Origin: Flavobacterium aeripolare
GTDB taxonomy: Bacteria > Bacteroidota > Bacteroidia > Flavobacteriales > Flavobacteriaceae
NCBI RefSeq assembly: GCF_013294025.1
Contig: NZ_JABSNL010000007.1
Location: 1-64,000 of the forward strand
Length of the DNA stretch: 64,000 nucleotides
Direction: 5' to 3'
Every line of letters begins with the position of its first letter. The first letter of the stretch is position 1. The translations under genes were made by a program, and so were the position numbers. Below, piece after piece: positions 43,647-51,498 of the stretch. A model generated the notes under the pieces. It saw only the letters and a program-made list of their open reading frames with translations. It was not told where the DNA came from and made no database searches.

Positions 43647-45290
43647 TTATTTATTCTTTAAGTAGTAATCTAATAAAAAGCTTGTAGATGCATCGTGTGC
43701 TGCTACTTTATTTTTATTGATCTCTGTCAACACCTTATTTGCTAATTGCTTTCCTAATTCCACTCCCCATTGATCAAAACTGAAGATATTCCAGATAATT
43801 CCTTGAACAAATATTTTGTGCTCGTACAAAGCAATTAAAGAACCTAACGATTTAGGCGTTAGCTTATCTATAAGTAAGGTATTTGTAGGCTTGTTCCCTT
43901 CAAAAATTTTAAAAGGCAATAATGCTGCTGCTGCTGATTGATTCAAACCTTGCTTGTCAAACTCTGCTTGTACTTGCTCTATTGACTTTCCTTGCATCAA
44001 GGCTTCTGTTTGAGCAAAGAAATTAGACATCAATTTGTCATGATGATCTTCATCTCCATAAAGTGGTTTCAGGTAACCTATAAAATCAGAAGGAATTAAT
44101 TTTGTTCCTTGATGAATTAATTGAAAAAAGGCATGCTGGGAATTAGTCCCTGGCTCTCCCCATATTATCGTTCCGGTTTGATAATTTACTTTTTGGCCAT
44201 CTCTACCTACGTATTTACCGTTACTTTCCATTGTTCCTTGCTGTAAATACGGAGCCAACTTTTGTAAATACTGTGTATATGGAATGACTGCTTCACTTTC
44301 GGCAGCAAAGAAATTATTATACCAAATGCTCAATAATGCCAAAATTACGGGCATGTTTTGATCAAACTCTGATGATTCAAAATGTTGATCCATTTCATTA
44401 GCCCCTTTTAATAATTGGTCGAAATTTTCATATCCTATAGCTAAACTAATCGTTAAACCTACAGCGCTCCATAAAGAAAAACGTCCACCAACCCAATCCC
44501 ACATTGGAAAAACATTTTCAGGATCAATACCAAACGCACTTACTTTTTGGATATTTGTAGAAACAGCAACAAAATGCTTAGCAATATCCTCTTGAGTTGC
44601 CGACTCTAAAAACCATTTTTTAATCGTTTCTGAATTTGTTAAGGTTTCTTGAGTTGTAAATGTTTTAGATACAATAACAAATAATGTAGTTTCAGGATTC
44701 AATTTCTTGATTACTTCATTAACATGATCACCATCTACATTAGACACAAAGTGCACGTCTAAATTATTTTTATAAAACTGCAATGCTTCCACAGCCATCG
44801 CCGGCCCTAAATCAGATCCTCCAATTCCTATATTAACGACATCGGTAAAAACTTTCCCCGTATATCCTTTTCTATTTCCAGCAATCAACTCATTAGAAAA
44901 AGCCTTGATTTTTTTCTTTACTTCGTACACCTCTGGAATAATATTCTCACCATTAACAGTGACAACTGTATCTTCAGTAGCTCTCAAAGCAGTATGTAGT
45001 ACCGCTCTATTTTCGGTTTTATTAATTGCAGCGCCACTAAAATAATCTGAAATTGCACTCTTCAATCCCATTTCGTTTGCTAATGCTGTCAATAGCGTCA
45101 TAGTTTCTTGATTAATTCTGTTTTTCGAATAATCAAGTAAAAAATCGTTCCATTTAATATTGAATTTTGCAGTTCTCGAAGCATCTTTTTGAAACATTTC
45201 TTGCATTGATACATCTTGCATCGTTTCAAAATGCTGCTGAAGCTTAGTCCAAGCGGCAGTAGTTGTAGGGTTATTTGTTTGTAAAGCCAT
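43647..45290 (-). CDS. pgi: Glucose-6-phosphate isomerase
   Basis: A 547-residue enzyme that interconverts glucose- and fructose-6-phosphate. Sugar-phosphate binding shows in [18 protein letters not shown] (about 149-166), [12 protein letters not shown] (about 206), [16 protein letters not shown] (about 263) and [24 protein letters not shown] (about 378), with the catalytic His in QHAFFQL and Glu in the SNGKYVGR region. The C-terminal lysine in [14 protein letters not shown] (about 505) completes the site. Length matches the bacterial long form. Single-gene unit. Confidence 0.96.
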   Translation of the reverse strand: MALQTNNPTTTAAWTKLQQHFETMQDVSMQEMFQKDASRTAKFNIKWNDFLLDYSKNRINQETMTLLTALANEMGLKSAISDYFSGAAINKTENRAVLHTALRATEDTVVTVNGENIIPEVYEVKKKIKAFSNELIAGNRKGYTGKVFTDVVNIGIGGSDLGPAMAVEALQFYKNNLDVHFVSNVDGDHVNEVIKKLNPETTLFVIVSKTFTTQETLTNSETIKKWFLESATQEDIAKHFVAVSTNIQKVSAFGIDPENVFPMWDWVGGRFSLWSAVGLTISLAIGYENFDQLLKGANEMDQHFESSEFDQNMPVILALLSIWYNNFFAAESEAVIPYTQYLQKLAPYLQQGTMESNGKYVGRDGQKVNYQTGTIIWGEPGTNSQHAFFQLIHQGTKLIPSDFIGYLKPLYGDEDHHDKLMSNFFAQTEALMQGKSIEQVQAEFDKQGLNQSAAAALLPFKIFEGNKPTNTLLIDKLTPKSLGSLIALYEHKIFVQGIIWNIFSFDQWGVELGKQLANKVLTEINKNKVAAHDASTSFLLDYYLKNK

Positions 45291-45401
45291 TTTTTTTTAG
45301 TTCAAGTTTTTAATGTTTGTAAAAATACTGAAATATGTTTTAACTAGTCAATTCATTCTTGCAATTACAGCTTTTACTATTGGAATCAACGACACTTTCG
45401 G

Positions 45402-45443
45402 TTAAAAAAAAAGCTCCAAATTATCTAATTGACAACTTGGAGC
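45402..45443 (-). terminator. Terminator after the M23 peptidase gene
   Basis: GCTCCAA (45413-45419) pairs with TTGGAGC (45437-45443). The plus-strand A-run before it becomes the U-tail in the minus direction. It lies about 50 nt past the stop at 45494. Confidence 0.7.
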
Positions 45444-45493
45444 ACTATATATCTCTTTAACTTTTAAAAATAATTAGATTTTTGGCAATTAAC

Positions 45494-46726
45494 TTATAAA
45501 TTAGCAATACTATCTAACTCTCTTTTTAAAGGAGTGATTTTATCAAGAAAACGTTGTTTATTATTTCCTGTCATGGGTTCTCCAGTGGGAAGATTAAGAC
45601 GCAATGCATCGACTTGAACGCCGTTTTTCCAGAAACGGTAGCACACATGCGGTCCCGTTGCTAATCCAGTGCTTCCTACTCTACCTATTACATCACCTTG
45701 ATTAACATGTTGGCCACGACGCACAAGGATTTTTGACATGTGTAGGTATTGTGTTGAGTACGTACCATTATGTTTAACTTTGACAAAATTTCCGTTTCCT
45801 GCAGTATAGCCTGCTTGCTCTACCACACCCGAAGCTGTCGTTGTAATAGGCGTACCTGTAGGGGCAGCATAATCTGTTCCTTTATGCGCTTTCCATCGGT
45901 GTTGTACGGGGTGAAATCTATTCATTGTAAATCTAGAAGTGATGCGACTAAATTTAATAGGTGTCTTTAAAAAGAAATTTTTAAGCGTTTTCCCCTCTTC
46001 ATCATAGTATTCTACCTTACCGCTAGCCTCATTTTGTACAAAAGGAAAAGCATACACTAATTTACCTTTATATTCAAAAAAAGAAGCTTCGAGCTCGTCA
46101 ACACCATCATAAATGGAGTCGTTTATAAACCTTTCGGTAAAAGTGATTCCGTAGCGATCTCCTTTTTTTAATTTAAAAAAGTCAATAGACCAAGAGTAGA
46201 TTTTAGTTATTCTACTCGCTAACGCAGCTTCTACACCGGCATCTCCAAGCGTCTCTGACAACGACCCTTTGACAACACCACCTATGGTGCGGCGGCGTAT
46301 TGTAATAGGCCTCGTTTTTTTATGAGCAACAATTACAGAGTCACGTAAATCAAAAATATAATAACTTAAGGCATCAGGCTGGTAAACAAAAACCTCCAGT
46401 TTATTAGTCTTTCCTTTTGACCTCAACATTGTATAAGAGCGGTTGGGTTTTATGATTCTAACATCAAAAGTATCTTTGACACTTTCAACTATTTCAAAAA
46501 CTTTCCTGTCTCCTATATTTTGCTTATTAATTATAGTCCCAAAAGTGTCTCCTTTTCTAACTGTATCTTGAACTACATTAAAATCAGCGAAATTAAATCC
46601 GAAATCAGAATGTTCTGCTTTAACAGCAACCTTTTTTATCTGTGCTTTTTTATCAAGCTTATCAGCAGATTTATTACAAGATAGTATTGTTGTCAATAAC
46701 ACGATAACCATTAATACTTGCTTCAA
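45494..46726 (-). CDS. M23 family zinc peptidase (peptidoglycan endopeptidase), lipoprotein
   Basis: About 410 residues. The N-terminus reads KQVLMVIVLLTTILSCNKS, a lipoprotein signal with a lipidation cysteine. A central region of about 240 residues precedes the LytM/M23 domain: zinc ligands are His and Asp in HKGTDYAAP (near 290) and the GPHVCYRFWKNG motif (near 360), where the usual HxH reads HVC. The family cuts peptide cross-links in the cell wall. The frame extends back into kynA (to 46912), but the lipoprotein signal marks the true start; I use the TTG at 46726, with the ATG at 46711 as alternative. It follows kynA by 31 nt. Confidence 0.82.
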   Translation of the reverse strand: MKQVLMVIVLLTTILSCNKSADKLDKKAQIKKVAVKAEHSDFGFNFADFNVVQDTVRKGDTFGTIINKQNIGDRKVFEIVESVKDTFDVRIIKPNRSYTMLRSKGKTNKLEVFVYQPDALSYYIFDLRDSVIVAHKKTRPITIRRRTIGGVVKGSLSETLGDAGVEAALASRITKIYSWSIDFFKLKKGDRYGITFTERFINDSIYDGVDELEASFFEYKGKLVYAFPFVQNEASGKVEYYDEEGKTLKNFFLKTPIKFSRITSRFTMNRFHPVQHRWKAHKGTDYAAPTGTPITTTASGVVEQAGYTAGNGNFVKVKHNGTYSTQYLHMSKILVRRGQHVNQGDVIGRVGSTGLATGPHVCYRFWKNGVQVDALRLNLPTGEPMTGNNKQRFLDKITPLKRELDSIANL

Positions 46727-46757
46727 ACTATACTTATTTTTTTGTATTTTACTTTTA

Positions 46758-47687
46758 TTATAAACCCCAATTTGCCAATTCTTCTTCACTCCACAAGTCA
46801 GGAAAAAAGATACGTCTCTGGTATTTAGGGTGCATGTATTTTTTCCAGTCACTACCACCAGTTGCCTCACCATCACCTTTACCACTGTGGTCAATGTATT
46901 TAATAGCAACATTTAAATGCTGCATCACCCAAGTGATATTTACAGTATGATCAAAGTGTCTCATGGCAGCTACCAGCTCAGGATTTTTTTGATCATCAAT
47001 AGGCAGCTGTTTGAATTTTTGATAAATGTTGATTGTATTATATTCTTCCATGTGGCGCAAGAAAGAACCTTTGTACTTTTTCTCAAACTCTTCTAAGAGG
47101 TATGATTTTTTACCAGTACTATAATCTTTACCTGCAGCTTGCCAATATAAATGTTCAAACGCATTTTCATAAGGCGTATTTCTATCAATTTTAGCTCTAA
47201 AGCGATTGTCTACAAGATTAATCAAGTCTGTAGAGGTAAATTCTATTAATCTATATTGTGCACTTTGAAACCCACTTGCCGGTGTTAAAGTATTTCTAAA
47301 TTTCATGTATTGCTCTACTTCCATGCCTTCCTCCATAATACTGAAAGAAGTCGTTAGCATATCAAAATAGCGTGTTACGCGAGATAAACGTTCGGCAAAA
47401 AATTTAGTTTGGATATTCTCGCAATAGCATATTTGTTGCATTTCCCAGAGAATCATCTTGAAGATTAATTCGTTGACTTGATGGTACATTATAAACACCA
47501 TTTCATCAGGCAAGGTCGTTCTTTGTGTTTGTAGACTTAAAAGTGCATCTGTTTGAATGTAGTCCCAGTAAGTGATGGGTTTAGCATAAAGAAGTCCTTC
47601 GAGATGAGTATCTGTCTTTTGACCTATAGCGTCGTATTTAACCTCAATATCGTTTAAGATAGTTTCTCTGTGCTCACTAATATTCAT
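46758..47687 (-). CDS. kynA: Tryptophan 2,3-dioxygenase
   Basis: A 309-residue haem enzyme that opens the indole ring of tryptophan to N-formylkynurenine. Typical features: substrate-site helix MVFIMYHQVNELIFKMILWEM (about 43-63), FRNTLTPASGFQSAQYRLIEF (about 130-150) and the C-terminal TGGSDWKKYMHPKYQRRIFFPDLW, with the haem-ligand histidine in INITWVMQHLNVAI (about 260, the MQHL histidine is a candidate). It lies two nt after the DUF3108 gene and upstream of the M23 gene. The other kynurenine genes are not in the window. Confidence 0.92.
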   Translation of the reverse strand: MNISEHRETILNDIEVKYDAIGQKTDTHLEGLLYAKPITYWDYIQTDALLSLQTQRTTLPDEMVFIMYHQVNELIFKMILWEMQQICYCENIQTKFFAERLSRVTRYFDMLTTSFSIMEEGMEVEQYMKFRNTLTPASGFQSAQYRLIEFTSTDLINLVDNRFRAKIDRNTPYENAFEHLYWQAAGKDYSTGKKSYLLEEFEKKYKGSFLRHMEEYNTINIYQKFKQLPIDDQKNPELVAAMRHFDHTVNITWVMQHLNVAIKYIDHSGKGDGEATGGSDWKKYMHPKYQRRIFFPDLWSEEELANWGL

Positions 47688-47689
47688 TA

Positions 47690-48457
47690 TTATTTTGTTT
47701 TAAACGGATTGTTTAATCCTTTGTAGGCATCAAGATCAGCTTTTAATGATCCAATAGCTAAATCTGCTTTTATTCGAATAGGCAATCTATTGTCATCATC
47801 TGAAATCCAAACCGTTAGGCTCTCTTTCTCTTTAAACACGCGACCGGATTGAACTAAAGGTCTAAATATCATTGATGGGACAACGCCAAATTTAGTCGTA
47901 ATATTTTCACGACCTACAAACTTTAACTTAAATTTTGTTGTTTCATCATCAAAGAACATGTCTATAGTAATTGACTCACCCGGTTTGATTTTATCTATTC
48001 CTGGATAATTCCTTAAGTAATAAAATGACGATAAAATGTCTTGGGTATTTTTAGGAGTAACAAAGGTTTTTTCGTTATTATTCTTATAATCCTTTACGGT
48101 TACCTTATTAGCCGATTGATTAAAAAAGCCTTCTTGATTTTTCTTGTAACCTCCTTCGTCTATTTTTCTAACAAAACGGTATGGCATACCTGAATCTTTA
48201 TCAATGTACGTTTCATATAAATCATCTACTTTAAAGAAAAAACGAGACATACCCGTAGTGTATCCTTTACCTACAACGTGAAATACTTTTTTATTATTTA
48301 TTGTAGCATCTTTTACCTCAAGAGTGGCATAACCAGCGTTAACGATACCGTAGTGAATTCGAAATTTAAAATATTCACCTACATCATAGGCATCTTGATT
48401 GCGACTATCAAAACTTACTGTAGCTAACAATACTAAGAAGAGAATAACTTTTTTCAT
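47690..48457 (-). CDS. DUF3108 protein, exported
   Basis: A 255-residue protein with a signal peptide (KKVILFLVLLATVSF) and a DUF3108-like body: YDVGEYFKFRIHYGIVNAGYATLEVKD (about 24-50), YTTGMSRFFFKVDDLYETYIDKDSGMPYRFVRKIDEGGYKKNQ (about 67-109) and LTVWISDDDNRLPIRIKADLAIGSLKADLDAY near the end. The fold is predicted to be all-beta. Its function is unknown; a periplasmic or envelope role is inferred from the signal. It is first in a run with kynA (2-nt gap) and the M23 gene. Confidence 0.83.
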   Translation of the reverse strand: MKKVILFLVLLATVSFDSRNQDAYDVGEYFKFRIHYGIVNAGYATLEVKDATINNKKVFHVVGKGYTTGMSRFFFKVDDLYETYIDKDSGMPYRFVRKIDEGGYKKNQEGFFNQSANKVTVKDYKNNNEKTFVTPKNTQDILSSFYYLRNYPGIDKIKPGESITIDMFFDDETTKFKLKFVGRENITTKFGVVPSMIFRPLVQSGRVFKEKESLTVWISDDDNRLPIRIKADLAIGSLKADLDAYKGLNNPFKTK

Positions 48458-48517
48458 AACTTACTTTTTCTGTTTACTTCTTTAAAAAGCAAATTCTGTT
48501 CCAAATATATTAAAACA

Positions 48518-48547
48518 AAAAAACTCAGTCAAATAATGACTGAGTTT
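48518..48547 (-). terminator. Terminator of the candidate small RNA
   Basis: AAACTCAGTCA (48521-48531) pairs perfectly with TGACTGAGTTT (48537-48547) around a five-base loop, with a plus-strand A-run that gives the U-tail. It lies 60 nt before the DUF3108 start codon. Confidence 0.85.
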
Positions 48548-48555
48548 TTATGCTA

Positions 48556-48621
48556 TTAACTAACCAAAAAACTATAAATTATGAAATTTATATCAATTCG
48601 GAAGGAAACCACCCCTTCCAT
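48556..48621 (-). CDS. Possible 21-residue leader peptide
   Basis: ATG at 48621 follows the predicted transcription start by about six bases; the frame ends in TAA at 48556, eight bases before the terminator stem. The peptide opens MEGVVSFRIDINF and is rich in Ile, Phe and Val. It may be translated as a leader peptide or be chance within a structured RNA; the early hairpin overlaps codons 1-7. Confidence 0.25.
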   Translation of the reverse strand: MEGVVSFRIDINFIIYSFLVS

Positions 48622-48631
48622 TTTGCGAGTG

Positions 48632-48639
48632 CAAAGGTA
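48632..48639 (-). promoter_or_regulatory. -7 box of the candidate small RNA
   Basis: TACCTTTG on the minus strand with a GC-rich start region (CACTCGC). A TTG further upstream (about 23 nt) is the only -33 candidate, slightly too far. Confidence 0.5.
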
Positions 48640-48747
48640 GCTAACAAATTCACTTCTATATTCAATAAAAAAAGTTTAACAAAACATTGATAAAATCAGA
48701 ATCGATTGAATAGTTATTTTTTCACATAATGCAAAAAAAACGCGTTT

Positions 48748-49908
48748 TTACAACGTTCCTCGCAATTCTTGTTCTCTCTCAATTGATTCAAATAAAGCTT
48801 TAAAGTTACCTGCACCAAAACCTTTAGCACCCATTCTTTGTATTATTTCAAAAAATAAGGTTGGTCGATCTTGCACCGGTTTAGTGAATATTTGCAATAA
48901 ATACCCATCCTCATCAGCATCAACCATAATAGCAAGCTTTTCGATTTCATTAATATCTTCTTTCATCATACCCATGTGCTCTCCTAAACGTTCAGGAATT
49001 GCTTGGTAGTAGGTGTGTGGCGGTGCTGATAAAAACTCAACCCCTCTAGCTCTTAATTGACTTACTGTTTTAATAATATCATCAGTAGCAATAGCAATGT
49101 GCTGTATCCCTGGGCCTCCGTAGAAGTCCAAGTATTCTTCTATTTGTGATCTTTTCTTCCCTTCAGCTGGTTCGTTGATAGGGAATTTAATTCTACCATT
49201 TCCATTTGACATCACTTTACTCATCAATGCCGAATACTCTGTTGTGATTTGCTTATCATCAAAAGAAAGGAAGTTTACAAACCCCATCACTTCCTCATAA
49301 AACTTTACCCATGTGTTCATTTCGTTCCAACCTACATTCCCCACCATATGGTCAATGTATTTTAAGCCGGTTGCTTCTGGATTATAATCAGATTTCCATT
49401 CTTTATAACCAGGTAGAAAAACACCATTGTAGTTTTTACGCTCTACAAAGATGTGTACTGTTTCTCCATAAGTGTAAATTCCTGAACGAACCACTTCTCC
49501 ATGTTCGTCTTTTTCCACTGTTGGCTCCATAAAAGAACGTGCGCCACGTTTCATCGTTTCTTGATAAGCGCTAGTTGCATCCTCAACCCATAAAGCAGCT
49601 ACTTTTACTCCGTCTCCATGTTTTTTAAGATGTTCATGAATAGGGGAATCCTGCGTTAAAGGCGTCGTTAAAACAATGCGTATTTTATCTTGTTTTAAAA
49701 CATAAGATGTTCTGTCTTTAACTCCCGTTTCTAATCCGGCATACGCCAATGATTGGTAACCGAAAGCCGTTTTATAATAATGAGCGGATTGTTTTGCGTT
49801 TCCTACATAGAATTCTACATAGTCTGTTCCTAATAACGGAAGGAAATCTTGTGCTCCTTCAAATATTTTCTCTAATCCGTATTCAACTGATTTTACTTCT
49901 TTTGCCAT
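48748..49908 (-). CDS. hppD: 4-hydroxyphenylpyruvate dioxygenase
   Basis: A 386-residue Fe(II) enzyme that converts 4-hydroxyphenylpyruvate to homogentisate in tyrosine and phenylalanine degradation. Two glyoxalase-like halves; iron ligands are His in LKYIDHMVGNV (about 186), His in GPGIQHIAIATDD (about 271) and Glu in RPTLFFEIIQRMG (about 351). The closing GAGNFKALFESIEREQE is typical. It follows hmgA (next step in the pathway) on the same strand after a 250-bp gap that carries the structured repeat. Confidence 0.95.
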   Translation of the reverse strand: MAKEVKSVEYGLEKIFEGAQDFLPLLGTDYVEFYVGNAKQSAHYYKTAFGYQSLAYAGLETGVKDRTSYVLKQDKIRIVLTTPLTQDSPIHEHLKKHGDGVKVAALWVEDATSAYQETMKRGARSFMEPTVEKDEHGEVVRSGIYTYGETVHIFVERKNYNGVFLPGYKEWKSDYNPEATGLKYIDHMVGNVGWNEMNTWVKFYEEVMGFVNFLSFDDKQITTEYSALMSKVMSNGNGRIKFPINEPAEGKKRSQIEEYLDFYGGPGIQHIAIATDDIIKTVSQLRARGVEFLSAPPHTYYQAIPERLGEHMGMMKEDINEIEKLAIMVDADEDGYLLQIFTKPVQDRPTLFFEIIQRMGAKGFGAGNFKALFESIEREQELRGTL

Positions 49909-50014
49909 TGTGTTTATTTTTATGCGAAATCTAATTTTGGAACGCGAATGAAGCGGATAAAATTGATTTTCACTGATTTTTTCTAATTTAAAATTTGTGT
50001 ATTAATTGCACTTA

Positions 50015-50100
50015 ATCCTAGCCCTGATGGTAGCGGTATCCTTTATGTTTTTTCTTTAAAAACATAAAGATTTAGCGAACAGCAGGAAATTGCTCCTACC
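50015..50100 (+). repeat. Structured intergenic repeat, copy 2 of 3
   Basis: Begins TCCTAGCCCTGATGG and ends ACAGCAGGAAATTGCTCCTA, like copies 1 and 3. The central stem is entirely different in sequence (CTTTATGTTTTT against AAAAACATAAAG) but still pairs perfectly over 12 bp. It lies between hmgA and hppD, antisense to them. Confidence 0.75.
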
Positions 50101-50159
50101 TATAAAACTAATCAAAATGACAATTATAATGCGGTTATTTTATTGCAAGCAAGTACTAC

Positions 50160-51317
50160 TTACTCTACCCAGGATTTATAGTACTGACCGTCGTCAAGCC
50201 CCATAGCCTCTTCAGTAACCATCAATGGACGAAATGTATCTACCATTACAGCCAATTCCTCAGTACCGGTATGCCCTATACTGCGTTCCATTGCTCCTGG
50301 CGCTGGTCCGTGTGGAATACCTTTTGGGTGTAAAGTGATGTGCCCTTGCTCGATATTGTTGCGACTCATAAAGTCACCATCTACATAATACAACACTTCA
50401 TCACTATCAATATTGCTATGATTGTAAGGTGCTGGAACTGATTTTGGGTGGTAATCATACAACCTTGGCACAAACGAGCATACTACAAAGGTAGCCGTCT
50501 CAAATGTTTGATGTACTGGTGGCGGTTGGTGCACGCGACCGGTAATAGGTTCAAAATCATGAATGCTAAATCCGTATGGAAAATTATATCCATCCCAACC
50601 AATCACGTCAAAAGGATGCGTGGCATACACCACTTCGTGCATCATGCCTTCTTTTTTGATTTTGATTAAAAAATCTCCTTTTTCGTCATGAGTTTCCAAC
50701 TCGGTTGGCAGAATAAAATCGCGCTCACAAAATGGCGAATGCTCTAAATGCTGTCCTGACTCATTTTTATATCTTTTAGGTGTATAAAAAGGAGCAAACG
50801 ACTCTACGTAGAACAAGCGATTTTCTTCAGTGTCAAATTGAATTTGGTAAATAATTCCGCGCGGAATAATAAGGTAATCCCCATACTTAAAAGGGATATT
50901 CCCTAACATGGTACGTAATGTTCCTGTGCCTTTATGAATGAAAATCATTTCATCGGCATCGGCATTTTTATAAAAATATTCTGTGAGTGATTTTCTTGGC
51001 GCAGCAAGTCCTATTGTACAGTCTTTATTGACTAACATAGCTTTGCGACTGTCTAAGAAATCATCGGCTGGTTTCAGTTCAAATCCTTTTAAAAGTAATG
51101 ACTTGATATTTTTACCAATAGCAATTTTTGGCTCTATCGAATACGATTTTAAAATCTCTTTAACCTGCGTGGGTCTGTGAACGTGGTACGATAGGGACGC
51201 GTGTCCGTGGAAACCTTCGGTACCAAAAAGTTGTTCGTAGTAAAAACCACCATTGGGTTTTTCAAACTGCGTGTGTCTTTTTTGAGGAAATGTCCCCAGT
51301 TTGTGATATAATGGCAT
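50160..51317 (-). CDS. hmgA: Homogentisate 1,2-dioxygenase
   Basis: A 385-residue Fe(II) enzyme that opens the homogentisate ring to maleylacetoacetate. Cupin features: DEMIFIHKGTGTLRTMLGNIPFKYGDYLIIPRGIIYQI (about 137-174) in the N-terminal half and, in the C-terminal half, DEVLYYVDGDFMSRNNIEQGHITLHPKGIPHGPAPGA (about 308-344), which holds the likely iron ligands in HPKGIPHGP. It is shorter than the human enzyme, as usual for the bacterial branch. hppD follows downstream, giving the two ring steps of tyrosine catabolism; fumarylacetoacetase is not in the window. Confidence 0.93.
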   Translation of the reverse strand: MPLYHKLGTFPQKRHTQFEKPNGGFYYEQLFGTEGFHGHASLSYHVHRPTQVKEILKSYSIEPKIAIGKNIKSLLLKGFELKPADDFLDSRKAMLVNKDCTIGLAAPRKSLTEYFYKNADADEMIFIHKGTGTLRTMLGNIPFKYGDYLIIPRGIIYQIQFDTEENRLFYVESFAPFYTPKRYKNESGQHLEHSPFCERDFILPTELETHDEKGDFLIKIKKEGMMHEVVYATHPFDVIGWDGYNFPYGFSIHDFEPITGRVHQPPPVHQTFETATFVVCSFVPRLYDYHPKSVPAPYNHSNIDSDEVLYYVDGDFMSRNNIEQGHITLHPKGIPHGPAPGAMERSIGHTGTEELAVMVDTFRPLMVTEEAMGLDDGQYYKSWVE

Positions 51318-51498
51318 TTTTTTTTGTTTTAAGTGTAACTAAATCAAGCGAGATTGCTTTATAATTTGCTATTCTAAATCAAAAAAAAGTACCCTATTCA
51401 GGATTTCTCTTGATAAGGAATTGAAGATATTCTAATAATCCTGCCCATTTCGTTTTCATATTAACAAATATCGGAAATATTATTGAATTATATAAAAT

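Larger units (their letters stand above)
48518..48627 (-). ncRNA. Candidate small RNA or leader RNA, about 110 nt
   Basis: On the minus strand a -7 box TACCTTTG (48639 to 48632) is followed by CACTCGC and ends at a strong U-tailed hairpin (48518-48547). Between them, GGAAGG (48620-48615) can pair with CCTTCC (48606-48601) in a compact hairpin. A 21-codon reading frame (48621-48556) lies inside. The unit stands between the hppD stop and the DUF3108 start, so it is either an independent RNA or an attenuated leader of the DUF3108-kynA genes. I do not recognise a known family. Confidence 0.5.

Noticed and set aside
46727..46912. Upstream extension of the M23 peptidase frame into kynA
   Set aside because: It lies inside the kynA coding region, and the lipoprotein signal sequence starts only at about 46726.
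48580..48630. GGAAGGAA motif on the plus strand, recalling the SRP RNA loop
   Set aside because: The flanking bases cannot form the SRP helix 8 stem, and the promoter and terminator are on the minus strand.
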